Positions 7,691-15,702 of a DNA stretch of 64,000 bases are shown here, in pieces (positions within the stretch are counted from its first letter, which is position 1; each line of letters opens with the position of its first letter). Both the position numbers and the translations under genes were made by a program. The notes below the pieces were generated by a model. That model was not told the origin of the DNA. It saw nothing but the letters and a program-made list of their open reading frames with translations, and did no database searches. The DNA comes from Anaerococcus vaginalis ATCC 51170 (GTDB lineage Bacteria; Bacillota; Clostridia; Tissierellales; Peptoniphilaceae). Location: the NCBI RefSeq assembly GCF_000163295.1, contig NZ_GG700527.1, positions 1,462,500 through 1,526,499 on the forward strand, given 5' to 3'.

Positions 7691-8908
7691 ATCTTCAATA
7701 ATTTCAATCGGACTTGCTTCATATACAAAAATCATTGAATCAAAAATTTCTTTTGGAGAATTTTCTATTCTATATGAGTATGGGATAAATTTAATTATCG
7801 GAGTGTAGCCTTCGCCTAATGAACCCATTTTTATTTTTGAATCCAAGAGATTTTTACAATCTCCATCTTTTACTTTTGAAAAATCTAAATAATAAGAATT
7901 TTTATAATTTTTTGCATGATAGGCAAAAGGATCTGCTGATATAAATTTTTGTATTGTTCTTTGATTTTTTTGCATAGTTTTTATGTTTACATTTGTTTTA
8001 TAAAAATCTGTTCCTATTGTAAAATATGATTTTTTATATTTTTCCAATAAATTTTCTCCCATGTTTTTATACATCGGATCTTTTTTTCCAATATGGCCAT
8101 TGTGTCCTGCTATCATTGTTCTTGAATTTTTTTCATAATCTTTTATCCAAGAAATATTTTCTGCCATTTTTTTATCTCTGTATTCACTTGATTTTACATA
8201 ATCATCAACCATTTTATAATATGGAAAACTTGATATAATATTTTCTATAAGTCTTTTTTCTTTGGTATTTTTTTCAAGTTTTTCATTTAATTTTTTCAGA
8301 TTTTCTTCCAATATTTTCATTTTTGGATCTTTTATTGAAATTTTGTCTTCTTCTAAAATTTCCAGACTTTTTATATCAAAATCAATATTTTCTTTTTTTA
8401 CAAAATCTTTTAAAAGTTTTACGGAATTTTCTGGATTTTGCATATCAAAACCGTAAAAGGAAATTTTTTGGTCGTGATTTTGGTTGTATTTTTTTATCCA
8501 ATTTATTAGATCATTCATCTCATTTGTATGATAGATTGTAAAGGAGAAAATTTTTGATGGATTTTTTTGAAATTTTCCTGATTTTACATAAGAATCTATT
8601 TCCATTCCTTCTGAAAAATCACATTCCAAGGCAAAAGCCCTAACATTTGCATCTTTTACTAATTTTTTTAATAAGTCTAATTTTAATTCTTGAAATTCTT
8701 TGTTTCCATGTGTAGCCTCGCCAAGACCAATGATTTCTACTTGGTCATCAATCTTTATATCTTCTATTTTTTGAGCATATTTGCTCAAATCTGAAATTTC
8801 TTTTTTGGCTTTAAATTCCGGAATTTTTGTCCACAAAAATATAAACAAAAATCCTAATACTGAAATTGAAATTATTATATATAGAAGAATTTTAAATATT
8901 TTTTTCAT
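7688..8908 (-). CDS. Erythromycin-esterase-like membrane-anchored protein
   Basis: Residues 5-26 form one hydrophobic segment after KK, giving a signal anchor with the catalytic domain outside. The domain shows the Ere family motifs: GLGEATHG at 61-68 with E64 and H67, ECDFSEG near 95, FYGFDMQ in the middle and AGHNGHIGK near residue 270. These correspond to the catalytic His/Glu set of erythromycin esterases. Family members open macrolide rings, but many chromosomal ones have unknown substrates. GGAG lies inside the last codons of the permease gene and only two bases separate the permease stop from this ATG, so it is translated as the last member of the Bce-type operon. This suggests a role in antibiotic or peptide defence. 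The substrate is not shown. Confidence 0.75.
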   Translation of the reverse strand: MKKIFKILLYIIISISVLGFLFIFLWTKIPEFKAKKEISDLSKYAQKIEDIKIDDQVEIIGLGEATHGNKEFQELKLDLLKKLVKDANVRAFALECDFSEGMEIDSYVKSGKFQKNPSKIFSFTIYHTNEMNDLINWIKKYNQNHDQKISFYGFDMQNPENSVKLLKDFVKKENIDFDIKSLEILEEDKISIKDPKMKILEENLKKLNEKLEKNTKEKRLIENIISSFPYYKMVDDYVKSSEYRDKKMAENISWIKDYEKNSRTMIAGHNGHIGKKDPMYKNMGENLLEKYKKSYFTIGTDFYKTNVNIKTMQKNQRTIQKFISADPFAYHAKNYKNSYYLDFSKVKDGDCKNLLDSKIKMGSLGEGYTPIIKFIPYSYRIENSPKEIFDSMIFVYEASPIEIIED

Positions 8909-8910
8909 TT

Positions 8911-10902
8911 TTACTCCTTATTTAATTTTCCCATTTCAAAATATATTGGTAGGGTTATTCTAAATATCATTATATAAATTAATGAGAAAATTATTATACA
9001 AATCGCCTCTATTTCTATAAATCTTCTAAGCTCAAGCATGGCAAATAATTGTAGCATGCCAAAGGCAAGTTTTGATGCGATTAAAATATGGATTATTGAA
9101 ATTATTAGGGGTGCAAAAAATGTGAAATAGTTTTGTTTTTTGACTGATTTTTTTATTTCTTTTTTGCTCATTCCTACTTTTTGTAGAATCTTTATATTTC
9201 TTCCATCTTCAAGGCCTTCAGCGGCTTGTTTGTAATAAATTACAATTATGGTTGAGATTAAAAATACTAGGGCTAAAATAAGAACAACAATGTAGGCTCC
9301 CGTGTGAATTTTATCAAATTCCATCCTATTTTCTATGGAATTTTTAACTAAAATTTTATCTGTATCAGATATATTTTTATTTAATGTATTTGCCATCTCA
9401 TCAATATTTTTTTGATTTTTTTCTTTTAGGTCAAAATACGTTCCTGATACACTAGGGAAAGTCTTAATATTTTTGCCATCAGATATTTTTTTTGAAAATT
9501 CATCCATGTCATCTACTACAACTAGGATATTGTGAAAAAGACTTGTTGTAGGATCCATTAAGACATAGGAAATATTTTTTGCATTTTCTTTTACTTTCAA
9601 ATTTTGATTTTCTATAGAAATTTTTCCGTATTTTTTCGCTTTTGAATCAAAAACTATAGCCTCATCTTTTTTAAGAGAAATATTTGTCTTATTTGCTTTA
9701 TTAAATGATTTTATATCTGTTATGGAAATAATTTTAGTTTTTTCATCCATTATTGTTTTTCTTAAATCATCATCTTCTAGTATAGAAAATTTTCCAGGTG
9801 ATTGTTCACTAACTACAAGACCTTTTCTTCTAAATTCTCCAAGATTTTTTATTTTTTCTTTGTCTATATTTTTTTCAAGTAAATTTTTTGTATATTTTCC
9901 ACTTTCCTTATCATCTTCTTGGTATTGGATTAAAAAATCACTTGGAGCAATCCTATCTAATAAATCATTTTTCCCAACAAACATGGCACTTATTACCACA
10001 AAACTCAAAAGAAAAAGTGAAGAGATAATGGTAATTGATGAAAGAGCCATGGCAGATTCCTTGCTTCTTTTGATAAGTTCTCCGATAAAGGTCATATTTG
10101 TGCCCTTATAATAAATTTTTTTATTTTTTCTAAAAAGTTTTAAAATCCAAATCACAAGAGACCTAAAGAAAAAATATGTTCCAATTATTACTGCTATACT
10201 TGCTGGTAAAAATTTTGGAAGAGCTTGAAATATTCCCCCATCAATTGAAAGGGCTGTATAATAACCATAGCCAATTAAAATTATGGCTAAAATCATAGAA
10301 ATTACATTCGCTTTTGGCTCTTTTTCGCCTTTTTGGGAAAGTTTTGAAAGCTCAATCGGATTTGTTTTTCTAATTGAATTTAAGCTTATCAAAGTTATTA
10401 AAACAAAAATTATAGCAAAAATCATAAGTCCCAAAGCTAACTTGGAAAAATTTATAGAAAGTTTTATCTCCGTTTGAATTTTTAAAATTCTTGCCACTAA
10501 ATTTATAAAAAGAGGTCCCAAAAGAATTGTAAAAAATGTTCCAATTATTAAAGTTAAAATTCCAAGAATTAAATTTTCTATAATCAAAATTTTTCTCAAA
10601 GATTTTTTGTCCATTCCAAGTCCATACAAAAGTCCCAATTCCTTGTAGCGATTTTTGACAATGGTTTTTGCCATATAGACAAGAAAAATCAAAGAAAAAA
10701 TCGCCACAATCCATGAACCCATTTCCAAAAGAGTTTTTATGATTTCGCTTCCTCTAGTTTCTAAGATAAATTTTTCACTTTTTAAATCTATTAAAAGATT
10801 AAAAATGAAAAGCATAAAACTTGATGCCAAAATGTATGGAAAATACAAAAATTTATTATTTTTTATTCCCCTTGTAGCCATTTTAAAATTAAGCTTGTTC
10901 AA
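8911..10902 (-). CDS. BceB-type FtsX-domain ABC permease
   Basis: The protein of about 663 residues has roughly ten membrane helices. A large extracytoplasmic region of about 200 residues (from about 320 to 530) separates the seventh and eighth helices, which is the hallmark of BceB permeases that sense and remove peptide antibiotics. The N-terminus reads NFKMATRGIKNNKFLYFPY, typical of the family. The start is uncertain. A GTG at 10911 lies within the Shine-Dalgarno sequence GGAGGTGA, so I prefer the TTG at 10902, about 9 bases after it; an ATG at 10881 is also possible. The gene overlaps the ATPase gene, which implies coupling. Confidence 0.88.
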   Translation of the reverse strand: MNKLNFKMATRGIKNNKFLYFPYILASSFMLFIFNLLIDLKSEKFILETRGSEIIKTLLEMGSWIVAIFSLIFLVYMAKTIVKNRYKELGLLYGLGMDKKSLRKILIIENLILGILTLIIGTFFTILLGPLFINLVARILKIQTEIKLSINFSKLALGLMIFAIIFVLITLISLNSIRKTNPIELSKLSQKGEKEPKANVISMILAIILIGYGYYTALSIDGGIFQALPKFLPASIAVIIGTYFFFRSLVIWILKLFRKNKKIYYKGTNMTFIGELIKRSKESAMALSSITIISSLFLLSFVVISAMFVGKNDLLDRIAPSDFLIQYQEDDKESGKYTKNLLEKNIDKEKIKNLGEFRRKGLVVSEQSPGKFSILEDDDLRKTIMDEKTKIISITDIKSFNKANKTNISLKKDEAIVFDSKAKKYGKISIENQNLKVKENAKNISYVLMDPTTSLFHNILVVVDDMDEFSKKISDGKNIKTFPSVSGTYFDLKEKNQKNIDEMANTLNKNISDTDKILVKNSIENRMEFDKIHTGAYIVVLILALVFLISTIIVIYYKQAAEGLEDGRNIKILQKVGMSKKEIKKSVKKQNYFTFFAPLIISIIHILIASKLAFGMLQLFAMLELRRFIEIEAICIIIFSLIYIMIFRITLPIYFEMGKLNKE

Positions 10903-11662
10903 ATCCCTCACCTCCAGATAAAATCATCATTTGAGATTTGACCAATTTTTCATACATTTGGTCATTGGTCCTATCTCCCTTATAAAGGTCATAGAAAATT
11001 TTCCCATCTTTTATAAATAAAACCCTAGAGGCCCTTGCAGCAGCCATAGTTGAATGAGTTACCATAAGAATTGTTTGGCCTTTTTTGTTTATTTTTTCAA
11101 AAATATTTAAAAGCTCCATTGATGAATTTGAATCCAAAGCTCCTGTTGGCTCATCTGCCAGCAATATTTTTGGATTTGTAATAAGAGATCTTGCAACTGC
11201 AACTCTTTGTTTTTGTCCTCCGGAAATTTGATAGGGAAATTTGTCCAAAAGATTAGAAATTTTCAATGCCTTTGCAATAGGAGCTAATTTTTCTTCCATA
11301 ATTTTGTATTTTTCATTTGCTAAAACCAAAGGCAAAAATATATTGTCCCTGTTGTTTAAAGATGATAAAAGCGAAAAATCTTGGTAGACAAAGCCTAATT
11401 TTTCCCTCCTAAATTTCGCCCTTTCCTTGTCACTTTTATTTTTTGTATTTTCATTAGATAAAATCACATCTCCAGAAGTTTGTTTATCCAAAGTTGCAAT
11501 CAAATTTAAAAGAGTAGACTTCCCAGACCCACTCTCGACCATTATAGCAACAAATTCTCCTTCTTCAACCTCAAAATTTATATCTTTTAAGGCAACAACC
11601 TCTGTATTTTTATCTTCACTATTATAAACTTTTCTTAAATTTTTAACTTCTAATATATTCAT
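10889..11662 (-). CDS. BceA-type ABC transporter ATPase with altered Walker A
   Basis: The 257-residue ATPase belongs to the MacB/BceA group. It has QDF (Q-loop), ISGGQKQR (signature, 146-153), ILLADEPTGALD (Walker B and D-loop) and THST (H-loop). The Walker A reads MVESGSGKST, with V42 where nearly all relatives have Gly. The codon is GTC, one base from GGC, while K48 and the rest of the P-loop are intact. The partner is the overlapping permease. AGGAGG lies 6 bases before the ATG. The promoter region carries direct repeats that may be bound by the response regulator encoded upstream. Activity may be reduced by the V42 change; I cannot tell. Confidence 0.9.
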   Translation of the reverse strand: MNILEVKNLRKVYNSEDKNTEVVALKDINFEVEEGEFVAIMVESGSGKSTLLNLIATLDKQTSGDVILSNENTKNKSDKERAKFRREKLGFVYQDFSLLSSLNNRDNIFLPLVLANEKYKIMEEKLAPIAKALKISNLLDKFPYQISGGQKQRVAVARSLITNPKILLADEPTGALDSNSSMELLNIFEKINKKGQTILMVTHSTMAAARASRVLFIKDGKIFYDLYKGDRTNDQMYEKLVKSQMMILSGGEGFEQA

Positions 11663-11679
11663 ATAATCCTCCTAAGTCT

Positions 11680-11752
11680 ATATTACAAAAAATAAATGAA
11701 AAAATCCCTAATCTAAACTTACAATTTTTCTCCTAAACTTACATTTTGTAAG
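11680..11752 (-). promoter_or_regulatory. Activator-type promoter with two 11-bp direct repeats (BceR-like operator)
   Basis: On the minus strand TGTAAGTTTAG occurs twice (complements of 11713-11723 and 11733-11743) with a 20-bp period, and the distal copy extends into the palindrome CTTACAAAATGTAAG (11738-11752). The -10 candidate TAATAT lies at 11680-11685. At the -35 position there is only GGGATT, a poor match, with the proximal repeat just upstream. A weak -35 with tandem sites upstream is what a response-regulator-activated promoter looks like. The adjacent OmpR-type regulator is the natural candidate. Confidence 0.6.
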
Positions 11753-11755
11753 ATT

Positions 11756-11779
11756 AAAAAAAATCGGCAAATGCCGATT
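11756..11779 (-). terminator. Rho-independent terminator after the kinase gene
   Basis: AATCGGCA/TGCCGATT forms the stem at 11762-11779, partly within the kinase stop codon, followed on the minus strand by TTTTTT. It separates the regulator-kinase unit from the transporter unit. Confidence 0.88.
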
Positions 11780-12722
11780 AATTTTCTATAATATCAGATT
11801 TTTTAAGATTAATTGAAAATATAGTTCCATTTTTTTCTTTAGATTCGATTTTATAAGCATATCCAAGTTTTTTTAATATATCATTTACCAAAAAAAGTCC
11901 TATACCAGTTGAATTTGCATTTCTTTTATCACTATCTCCACTAAAACCAAATTTATTAATATTTTTCAAGTCACTAGCTTTTATACCAATTCCAGAATCT
12001 TCTATTTTTAAAATAAAATTGTGGTAGGAAATTTTAATAAAACCCCTATCTGTATATTTTATAGAATTAAACAAAACCTGTTCAATCACAAAACCAAGCC
12101 ATTTTGGATCTGAAATTGCATTTTCATCTTCTATATCAAGAATTAATTTTAAATTTTTATGGATGAAAAAACTCCTATATCTTTTTACAATATCTTTAAC
12201 AAGCCTTTCTATAGAAAAAGATTTGAAAGAATAATCAAGACTGTCTTGACCCAATTTTATAAAAGATAAAATCGATGCAATATAATCATCAATCCTTATT
12301 AGCTCTCTTTTTATATCATAATTTTCTTCCCTTTCACTAATCAAAGAAATACTTGAAAGAGGCGTTTTTATTTGATGGGTCCAAATTGTCAAAAGACTTT
12401 CCAAATCATTTTGCCTTAGTTTGCTAGAAATTCTAAGATCTTCTATCTCTTTATCCTTTCTTTCAAAAATTTCTTTCAAATGCCTTTCATAAAGATTTTT
12501 CTCAAAAAAAGAAAAAGAATTTTTCTCTAAACACTTTTTCGCCTTAAAAAATCTAAAAATTCCTATAAATAAAAATATAAAAAATAAAATTATAAGACAA
12601 TAGGAAAAAATCTTAAAATCTATAGGAAAGGCAAAAGAAAATATTAAAGATGAGATAAGAAAAATAAAAAAGGAGAAAATATAAGCCCTATTAATGCTAA
12701 AAAATAATTTTAAATTTTTCAT
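11778..12722 (-). CDS. BceS-type intramembrane-sensing histidine kinase
   Basis: The 314-residue kinase has two N-terminal membrane helices (about 11-31 and 38-58) with only a very short loop between them and no external sensor domain, as in BceS kinases that sense through their ABC transporter. The H box WTHQIKTPLSS places the phosphorylated histidine at H116. The ATPase domain follows with an N box near residue 210, DSGIGI, and a GIGLFLVND G2 box near the end. It overlaps the response regulator gene by four bases (ATGA), so the two are co-translated. Confidence 0.9.
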   Translation of the reverse strand: MKNLKLFFSINRAYIFSFFIFLISSLIFSFAFPIDFKIFSYCLIILFFIFLFIGIFRFFKAKKCLEKNSFSFFEKNLYERHLKEIFERKDKEIEDLRISSKLRQNDLESLLTIWTHQIKTPLSSISLISEREENYDIKRELIRIDDYIASILSFIKLGQDSLDYSFKSFSIERLVKDIVKRYRSFFIHKNLKLILDIEDENAISDPKWLGFVIEQVLFNSIKYTDRGFIKISYHNFILKIEDSGIGIKASDLKNINKFGFSGDSDKRNANSTGIGLFLVNDILKKLGYAYKIESKEKNGTIFSINLKKSDIIEN

Positions 12723-13387
12723 TTTATAAAATATCCCACTCCCTTTTTTGTTTGAATAAAATCATCTAAGCCCAGATTTTTTAATTTTTTCCTAAGTCTG
12801 TTGATGTTTACAGTCAAAGTATTATCATCAATAAAAGAATCAGTCGCCCAAAGCTTGTCCATAATAAGCTCTCTTGAAACAATTTTTTGTGAATTTTCCA
12901 TAAGAATTTCCAAAATCAAAAATTCATTTTTAGAAAGATTTATTTCTTTATCATTAATTTTTAAAATCATCTTATCCTTAATCAAAGAAATATTTTTATA
13001 AGAAAGGTCTAAATTTTTCCCAGAAAAATCATAAGTTCTTCTAAGAAGGGCCTTGATTTTCATATTTAAAACCTGCATAGAAAAAGGTTTAGAAATAAAA
13101 TCATCCGCCCCATAATTTATGGCATTAATTAAATTTATATCATCAGCCGCACTTGTTAGAAAAATTATAGGAAGATTTGAAATTTCTCTAATTTTCTCAC
13201 ACCAATAAAATCCATTTTCAAAAGGAAGTTTCAAATCCATCAAAACAAGCTTATAATCTCTTTTTTGAAATTCATCCAAAATATTAGAAAAATCATTTGG
13301 AACAAAACACTTATATCCCAAAAGCTCAAGCTGAAAAGAAAGCTCTTCACAAATTTTTTTATCATCCTCAACAATAAATATATCCAT
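12719..13387 (-). CDS. OmpR/BceR-type response regulator
   Basis: The 222-residue regulator has a receiver domain with acidic residues E7-D8-D9, the phospho-acceptor D51 in LVLMDLKLP, and the FISKPF lysine near residue 100. A winged-helix DNA-binding domain follows, ending in NINRLRKKL and TKKGVGYFI. It should be phosphorylated by the overlapping kinase and activate the downstream transporter operon. AAGGAG lies about 7 bases before the ATG. Its promoter carries none of the repeats found before the ATPase gene, so autoregulation is not evident. Confidence 0.93.
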   Translation of the reverse strand: MDIFIVEDDKKICEELSFQLELLGYKCFVPNDFSNILDEFQKRDYKLVLMDLKLPFENGFYWCEKIREISNLPIIFLTSAADDINLINAINYGADDFISKPFSMQVLNMKIKALLRRTYDFSGKNLDLSYKNISLIKDKMILKINDKEINLSKNEFLILEILMENSQKIVSRELIMDKLWATDSFIDDNTLTVNINRLRKKLKNLGLDDFIQTKKGVGYFIK

Positions 13388-13404
13388 AATAACTCCTTAA
13401 AATT

Positions 13405-13433
13405 ATTATAATAGATTTTTTAGTTTTTGAAAA
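13405..13433 (-). promoter_or_regulatory. Promoter of the regulator-kinase unit
   Basis: A consensus -10 TATAAT (13405-13410) and a weak -35 TTTTCA (13428-13433) are 17 bases apart. The transcript start would lie just before the response regulator gene. Confidence 0.6.
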
Positions 13434-13440
13434 TTTTCAC

Positions 13441-13464
13441 AAAAAAAGAAGCCTTTCGGCTTCT
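13441..13464 (-). terminator. Rho-independent terminator after the CobW gene
   Basis: AGAAGCC-GAAA-GGCTTCT forms a 7-bp stem with a GAAA loop, overlapping the TAG stop of the CobW-family gene, followed by seven T on the minus strand. Confidence 0.92.
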
Positions 13465-14350
13465 AATTTTTCTTTTTAAAAAGTATATCAAAGGATTTTT
13501 CTTCTAGATTTTCTCCAATAAATATCAAAGAATTTGTAAAAGATTCTCCTTGGTATTTTTCTACTGAAAATTTATTATCGACAACATCTACCTTTACCTT
13601 TTTATCTTCTACATTTACAAGACCCTTTGCCCTAATTAGTTTTCCAAACCTATTTTGACAAACTGCATTAAAATTTGTCCCAAGTTCATTGAAATCTTTG
13701 AAAACTACATTTTCATATGCCAAATTGTCAAGGTGCAAATGTTTATAGTCCCCTCTTATTAGAGATTCTTTGTCATATTCCCCGATAAGAGAGTCCCATT
13801 CTTTTTTATCAAAATCATTATAGTGGGTGGTAAAAACTTTTGCTTTTGTTAAGTCTTCAAGTTTTTTTGCTTCTTTTTCGATTTTTTCTGTACTTATATT
13901 TTCAGTTTTTGATAATAGTATATAGGATGAATTTTGGATTTGATCTAGGAAAAGTTCTTTATATTCTCCCATAATCTTATCTATACTGTAATAGTCAACT
14001 ATGGCTATTGGTTTTAAAATTTTAATTTTTTCATATTCAATTGGACTAATATTTTCAATTATTTTAGAAAGATAGCCCAAACCTGTTGGCTCTATTATCA
14101 AATATTCTGGATTTATTGTATTTTCTATGCTCATAACTGTCGTTGCAAAATCTTTTTGTTTTGAACAACAAATGCAGCCTTCTTCCAAGGATAAAATTTC
14201 TTTACCTGTATTTTTTAATAAGTCTTTATCTACATTTGCCTTGGCATAATCATTTTCTAAAATTACTACATCATCCAATTTTTTTGACAATTTTTCTATA
14301 AAGGTTGTTTTTCCACTTCCCAAAAATCCTGATACTATTATTATTTTCAT
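13463..14350 (-). CDS. CobW/COG0523 G3E GTPase, putative metallochaperone
   Basis: The 295-residue protein has the P-loop GFLGSGKTT at residues 8-16, the family metal motif GCICC near residue 58, the Walker B-like IIEPTGLG, and LLSKTEN in place of the NKxD guanine motif. The C-terminal domain is short compared with larger CobW proteins and lacks a His-rich tail. COG0523 proteins load or traffic metals such as zinc, cobalt or iron into client enzymes. The gene starts immediately after the stop of the zinc alcohol dehydrogenase (TAG directly followed by ATG), so co-translation is expected and that enzyme is the obvious client. This pairing is inference from context. Confidence 0.85.
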   Translation of the reverse strand: MKIIIVSGFLGSGKTTFIEKLSKKLDDVVILENDYAKANVDKDLLKNTGKEILSLEEGCICCSKQKDFATTVMSIENTINPEYLIIEPTGLGYLSKIIENISPIEYEKIKILKPIAIVDYYSIDKIMGEYKELFLDQIQNSSYILLSKTENISTEKIEKEAKKLEDLTKAKVFTTHYNDFDKKEWDSLIGEYDKESLIRGDYKHLHLDNLAYENVVFKDFNELGTNFNAVCQNRFGKLIRAKGLVNVEDKKVKVDVVDNKFSVEKYQGESFTNSLIFIGENLEEKSFDILFKKKN

Positions 14351-15427
14351 CTAATCTTCCATTAAATCTTCTGCTACAATTACAACTGGTTTAATTAAAT
14401 CTTTTGGTTTATCTTTCATTAAGTATAATGCTTTTTCAACATTTTCAAATCCATTGAATTTATGAGTAACAAGTTTTGAAAGATCTAATTTTCCACAAGA
14501 AACAAGTTTAGCAAGTTTTTCCATTCTGAGTCTTCCACCTGGTGTTAGACCTCCATTAATTGCCTTGTGGCCCATTCCAACTCCCCATTCAACTCTAGGA
14601 ATTTTGATATATTCTCCACCATCTAGGTAGTTTACGTTACCAATTTTTGCACCTGGTTTCATAGCTTTGATTGCTTCTTCAAAAGTATCAACTGTTCCAC
14701 CAGCAATTATAACTCTATCAACTCCCTTACCATTTGTAAGTTCTAGAACTTGTTCAGAAATTGATCCGTCTTTGTAAGAAATTATATCTGTTGCTCCATA
14801 GAATTTAGCAGCTTCAACGCAATTTGGACGAGTTCCTACTGCATAAATTCTACTTGCTCCTCTTAGGTTAGCTCCTGCAACTGACATTAATCCAACTGGT
14901 CCAATTCCTACTACCAAAACTTCATCTCCAAATTGAACATCAGCTTGTTCAACTCCGTGGAATCCTGTTGTAACCATGTCTGATAACATTGGAGCTAAAA
15001 CTGGATCTACTCCTTCAGGAATCAAAGCAAGGTTAGCATCAGCATCATTTACATGGAAAATTTCTCCAAATACACCGTCTTTAAAATTTGAGAATTTCCA
15101 TCCAGCAAGCATTCCACCTGAATGCATTGGAAATCCTGCTTGACTTTCAAGAGATGACCAATCTGGAGTAATAGCTGGAACTAAAACCCTATCTCCTGGT
15201 TTAAAATCTTTAACTAATTCTCCAACTTTTACAATTTCTCCTGCAGCCTCATGGCCCAAAATCATATCGTGTCTATCTCCGATAGCTCCTTCCCAAACTG
15301 TGTGAATATCTGAGCTACATGGAGCCAAAGCTATTGGTTTAACAAGCGCATCTAATGGTCCCATTTCTGGTTCCGGTTTTTCAATCCAACCTGTCTTACC
15401 AATTCCTAACATTGCAAACCCTTTCAT
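14351..15427 (-). CDS. NADP-type zinc secondary alcohol dehydrogenase (TbADH/SADH-like)
   Basis: The 358-residue enzyme closely resembles the secondary alcohol dehydrogenases of Thermoanaerobacter and Clostridium. It starts MKGFAML, and C37, H59 and D150 match the catalytic zinc ligands at the same numbers. GIGPVGLMSVAGA is the Rossmann loop and GTRPNC follows where NADP-specific members have GSRP. The four-cysteine structural zinc lobe is absent, as usual in this group. It interconverts ketones and secondary alcohols. The ATG at 15427 follows AAGGAGG; a start 21 residues upstream would place a Lys-rich extension over the ribosome-binding site. It has a good promoter and is coupled to the CobW-type gene. 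Confidence 0.95.
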   Translation of the reverse strand: MKGFAMLGIGKTGWIEKPEPEMGPLDALVKPIALAPCSSDIHTVWEGAIGDRHDMILGHEAAGEIVKVGELVKDFKPGDRVLVPAITPDWSSLESQAGFPMHSGGMLAGWKFSNFKDGVFGEIFHVNDADANLALIPEGVDPVLAPMLSDMVTTGFHGVEQADVQFGDEVLVVGIGPVGLMSVAGANLRGASRIYAVGTRPNCVEAAKFYGATDIISYKDGSISEQVLELTNGKGVDRVIIAGGTVDTFEEAIKAMKPGAKIGNVNYLDGGEYIKIPRVEWGVGMGHKAINGGLTPGGRLRMEKLAKLVSCGKLDLSKLVTHKFNGFENVEKALYLMKDKPKDLIKPVVIVAEDLMED

Positions 15428-15471
15428 AGAGTCCTCCTTATTTTTTATTTTATGTTTTTTTTTACAATTTA

Positions 15472-15500
15472 ATTTTAATTTATCTTTCAATACTTGTCAA
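15472..15500 (-). promoter_or_regulatory. Promoter of the secondary alcohol dehydrogenase gene
   Basis: TTGACA (15495-15500) and TAAAAT (15472-15477) are 17 bases apart, a near-consensus sigmaA promoter. The rest of this 275-base gap is AT-rich, and I see no clear operator in it. Confidence 0.75.
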
Positions 15501-15669
15501 TCATTTATCATTTTATTTTTCTATTTTAAATTTTGATGAAAACCATAACTTTAAACTAATGTAGAATGCTATCATAATAAAATTAAATTTTCACAAATCA
15601 AATTTTTATTTTTAACTTTCAAATTATTTAAAAATTTTTCCTAGAAAAAAATTGCGGATTAAAAAAAGC

Positions 15670-15701
15670 AAAAAAATAAGACTGCGTTTGCAGTCTTATT
15701 T
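15670..15701 (-). terminator. Rho-independent terminator of the ilvA-murE operon
   Basis: AATAAGACTGC and GCAGTCTTATT form a perfect 11-bp stem around a four-base loop, followed by a T run on the minus strand. It lies 2 bases after the stop of the SAF-domain oxidoreductase gene. Confidence 0.93.
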
Positions 15702-15702
15702 T

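Noticed and set aside
7688-8908. Calling the Ere-like gene a macrolide-resistance gene
   Set aside because: The family is broad, the protein is membrane-anchored and operon-linked to a peptide-sensing system, and no macrolide activity can be inferred from motifs alone.
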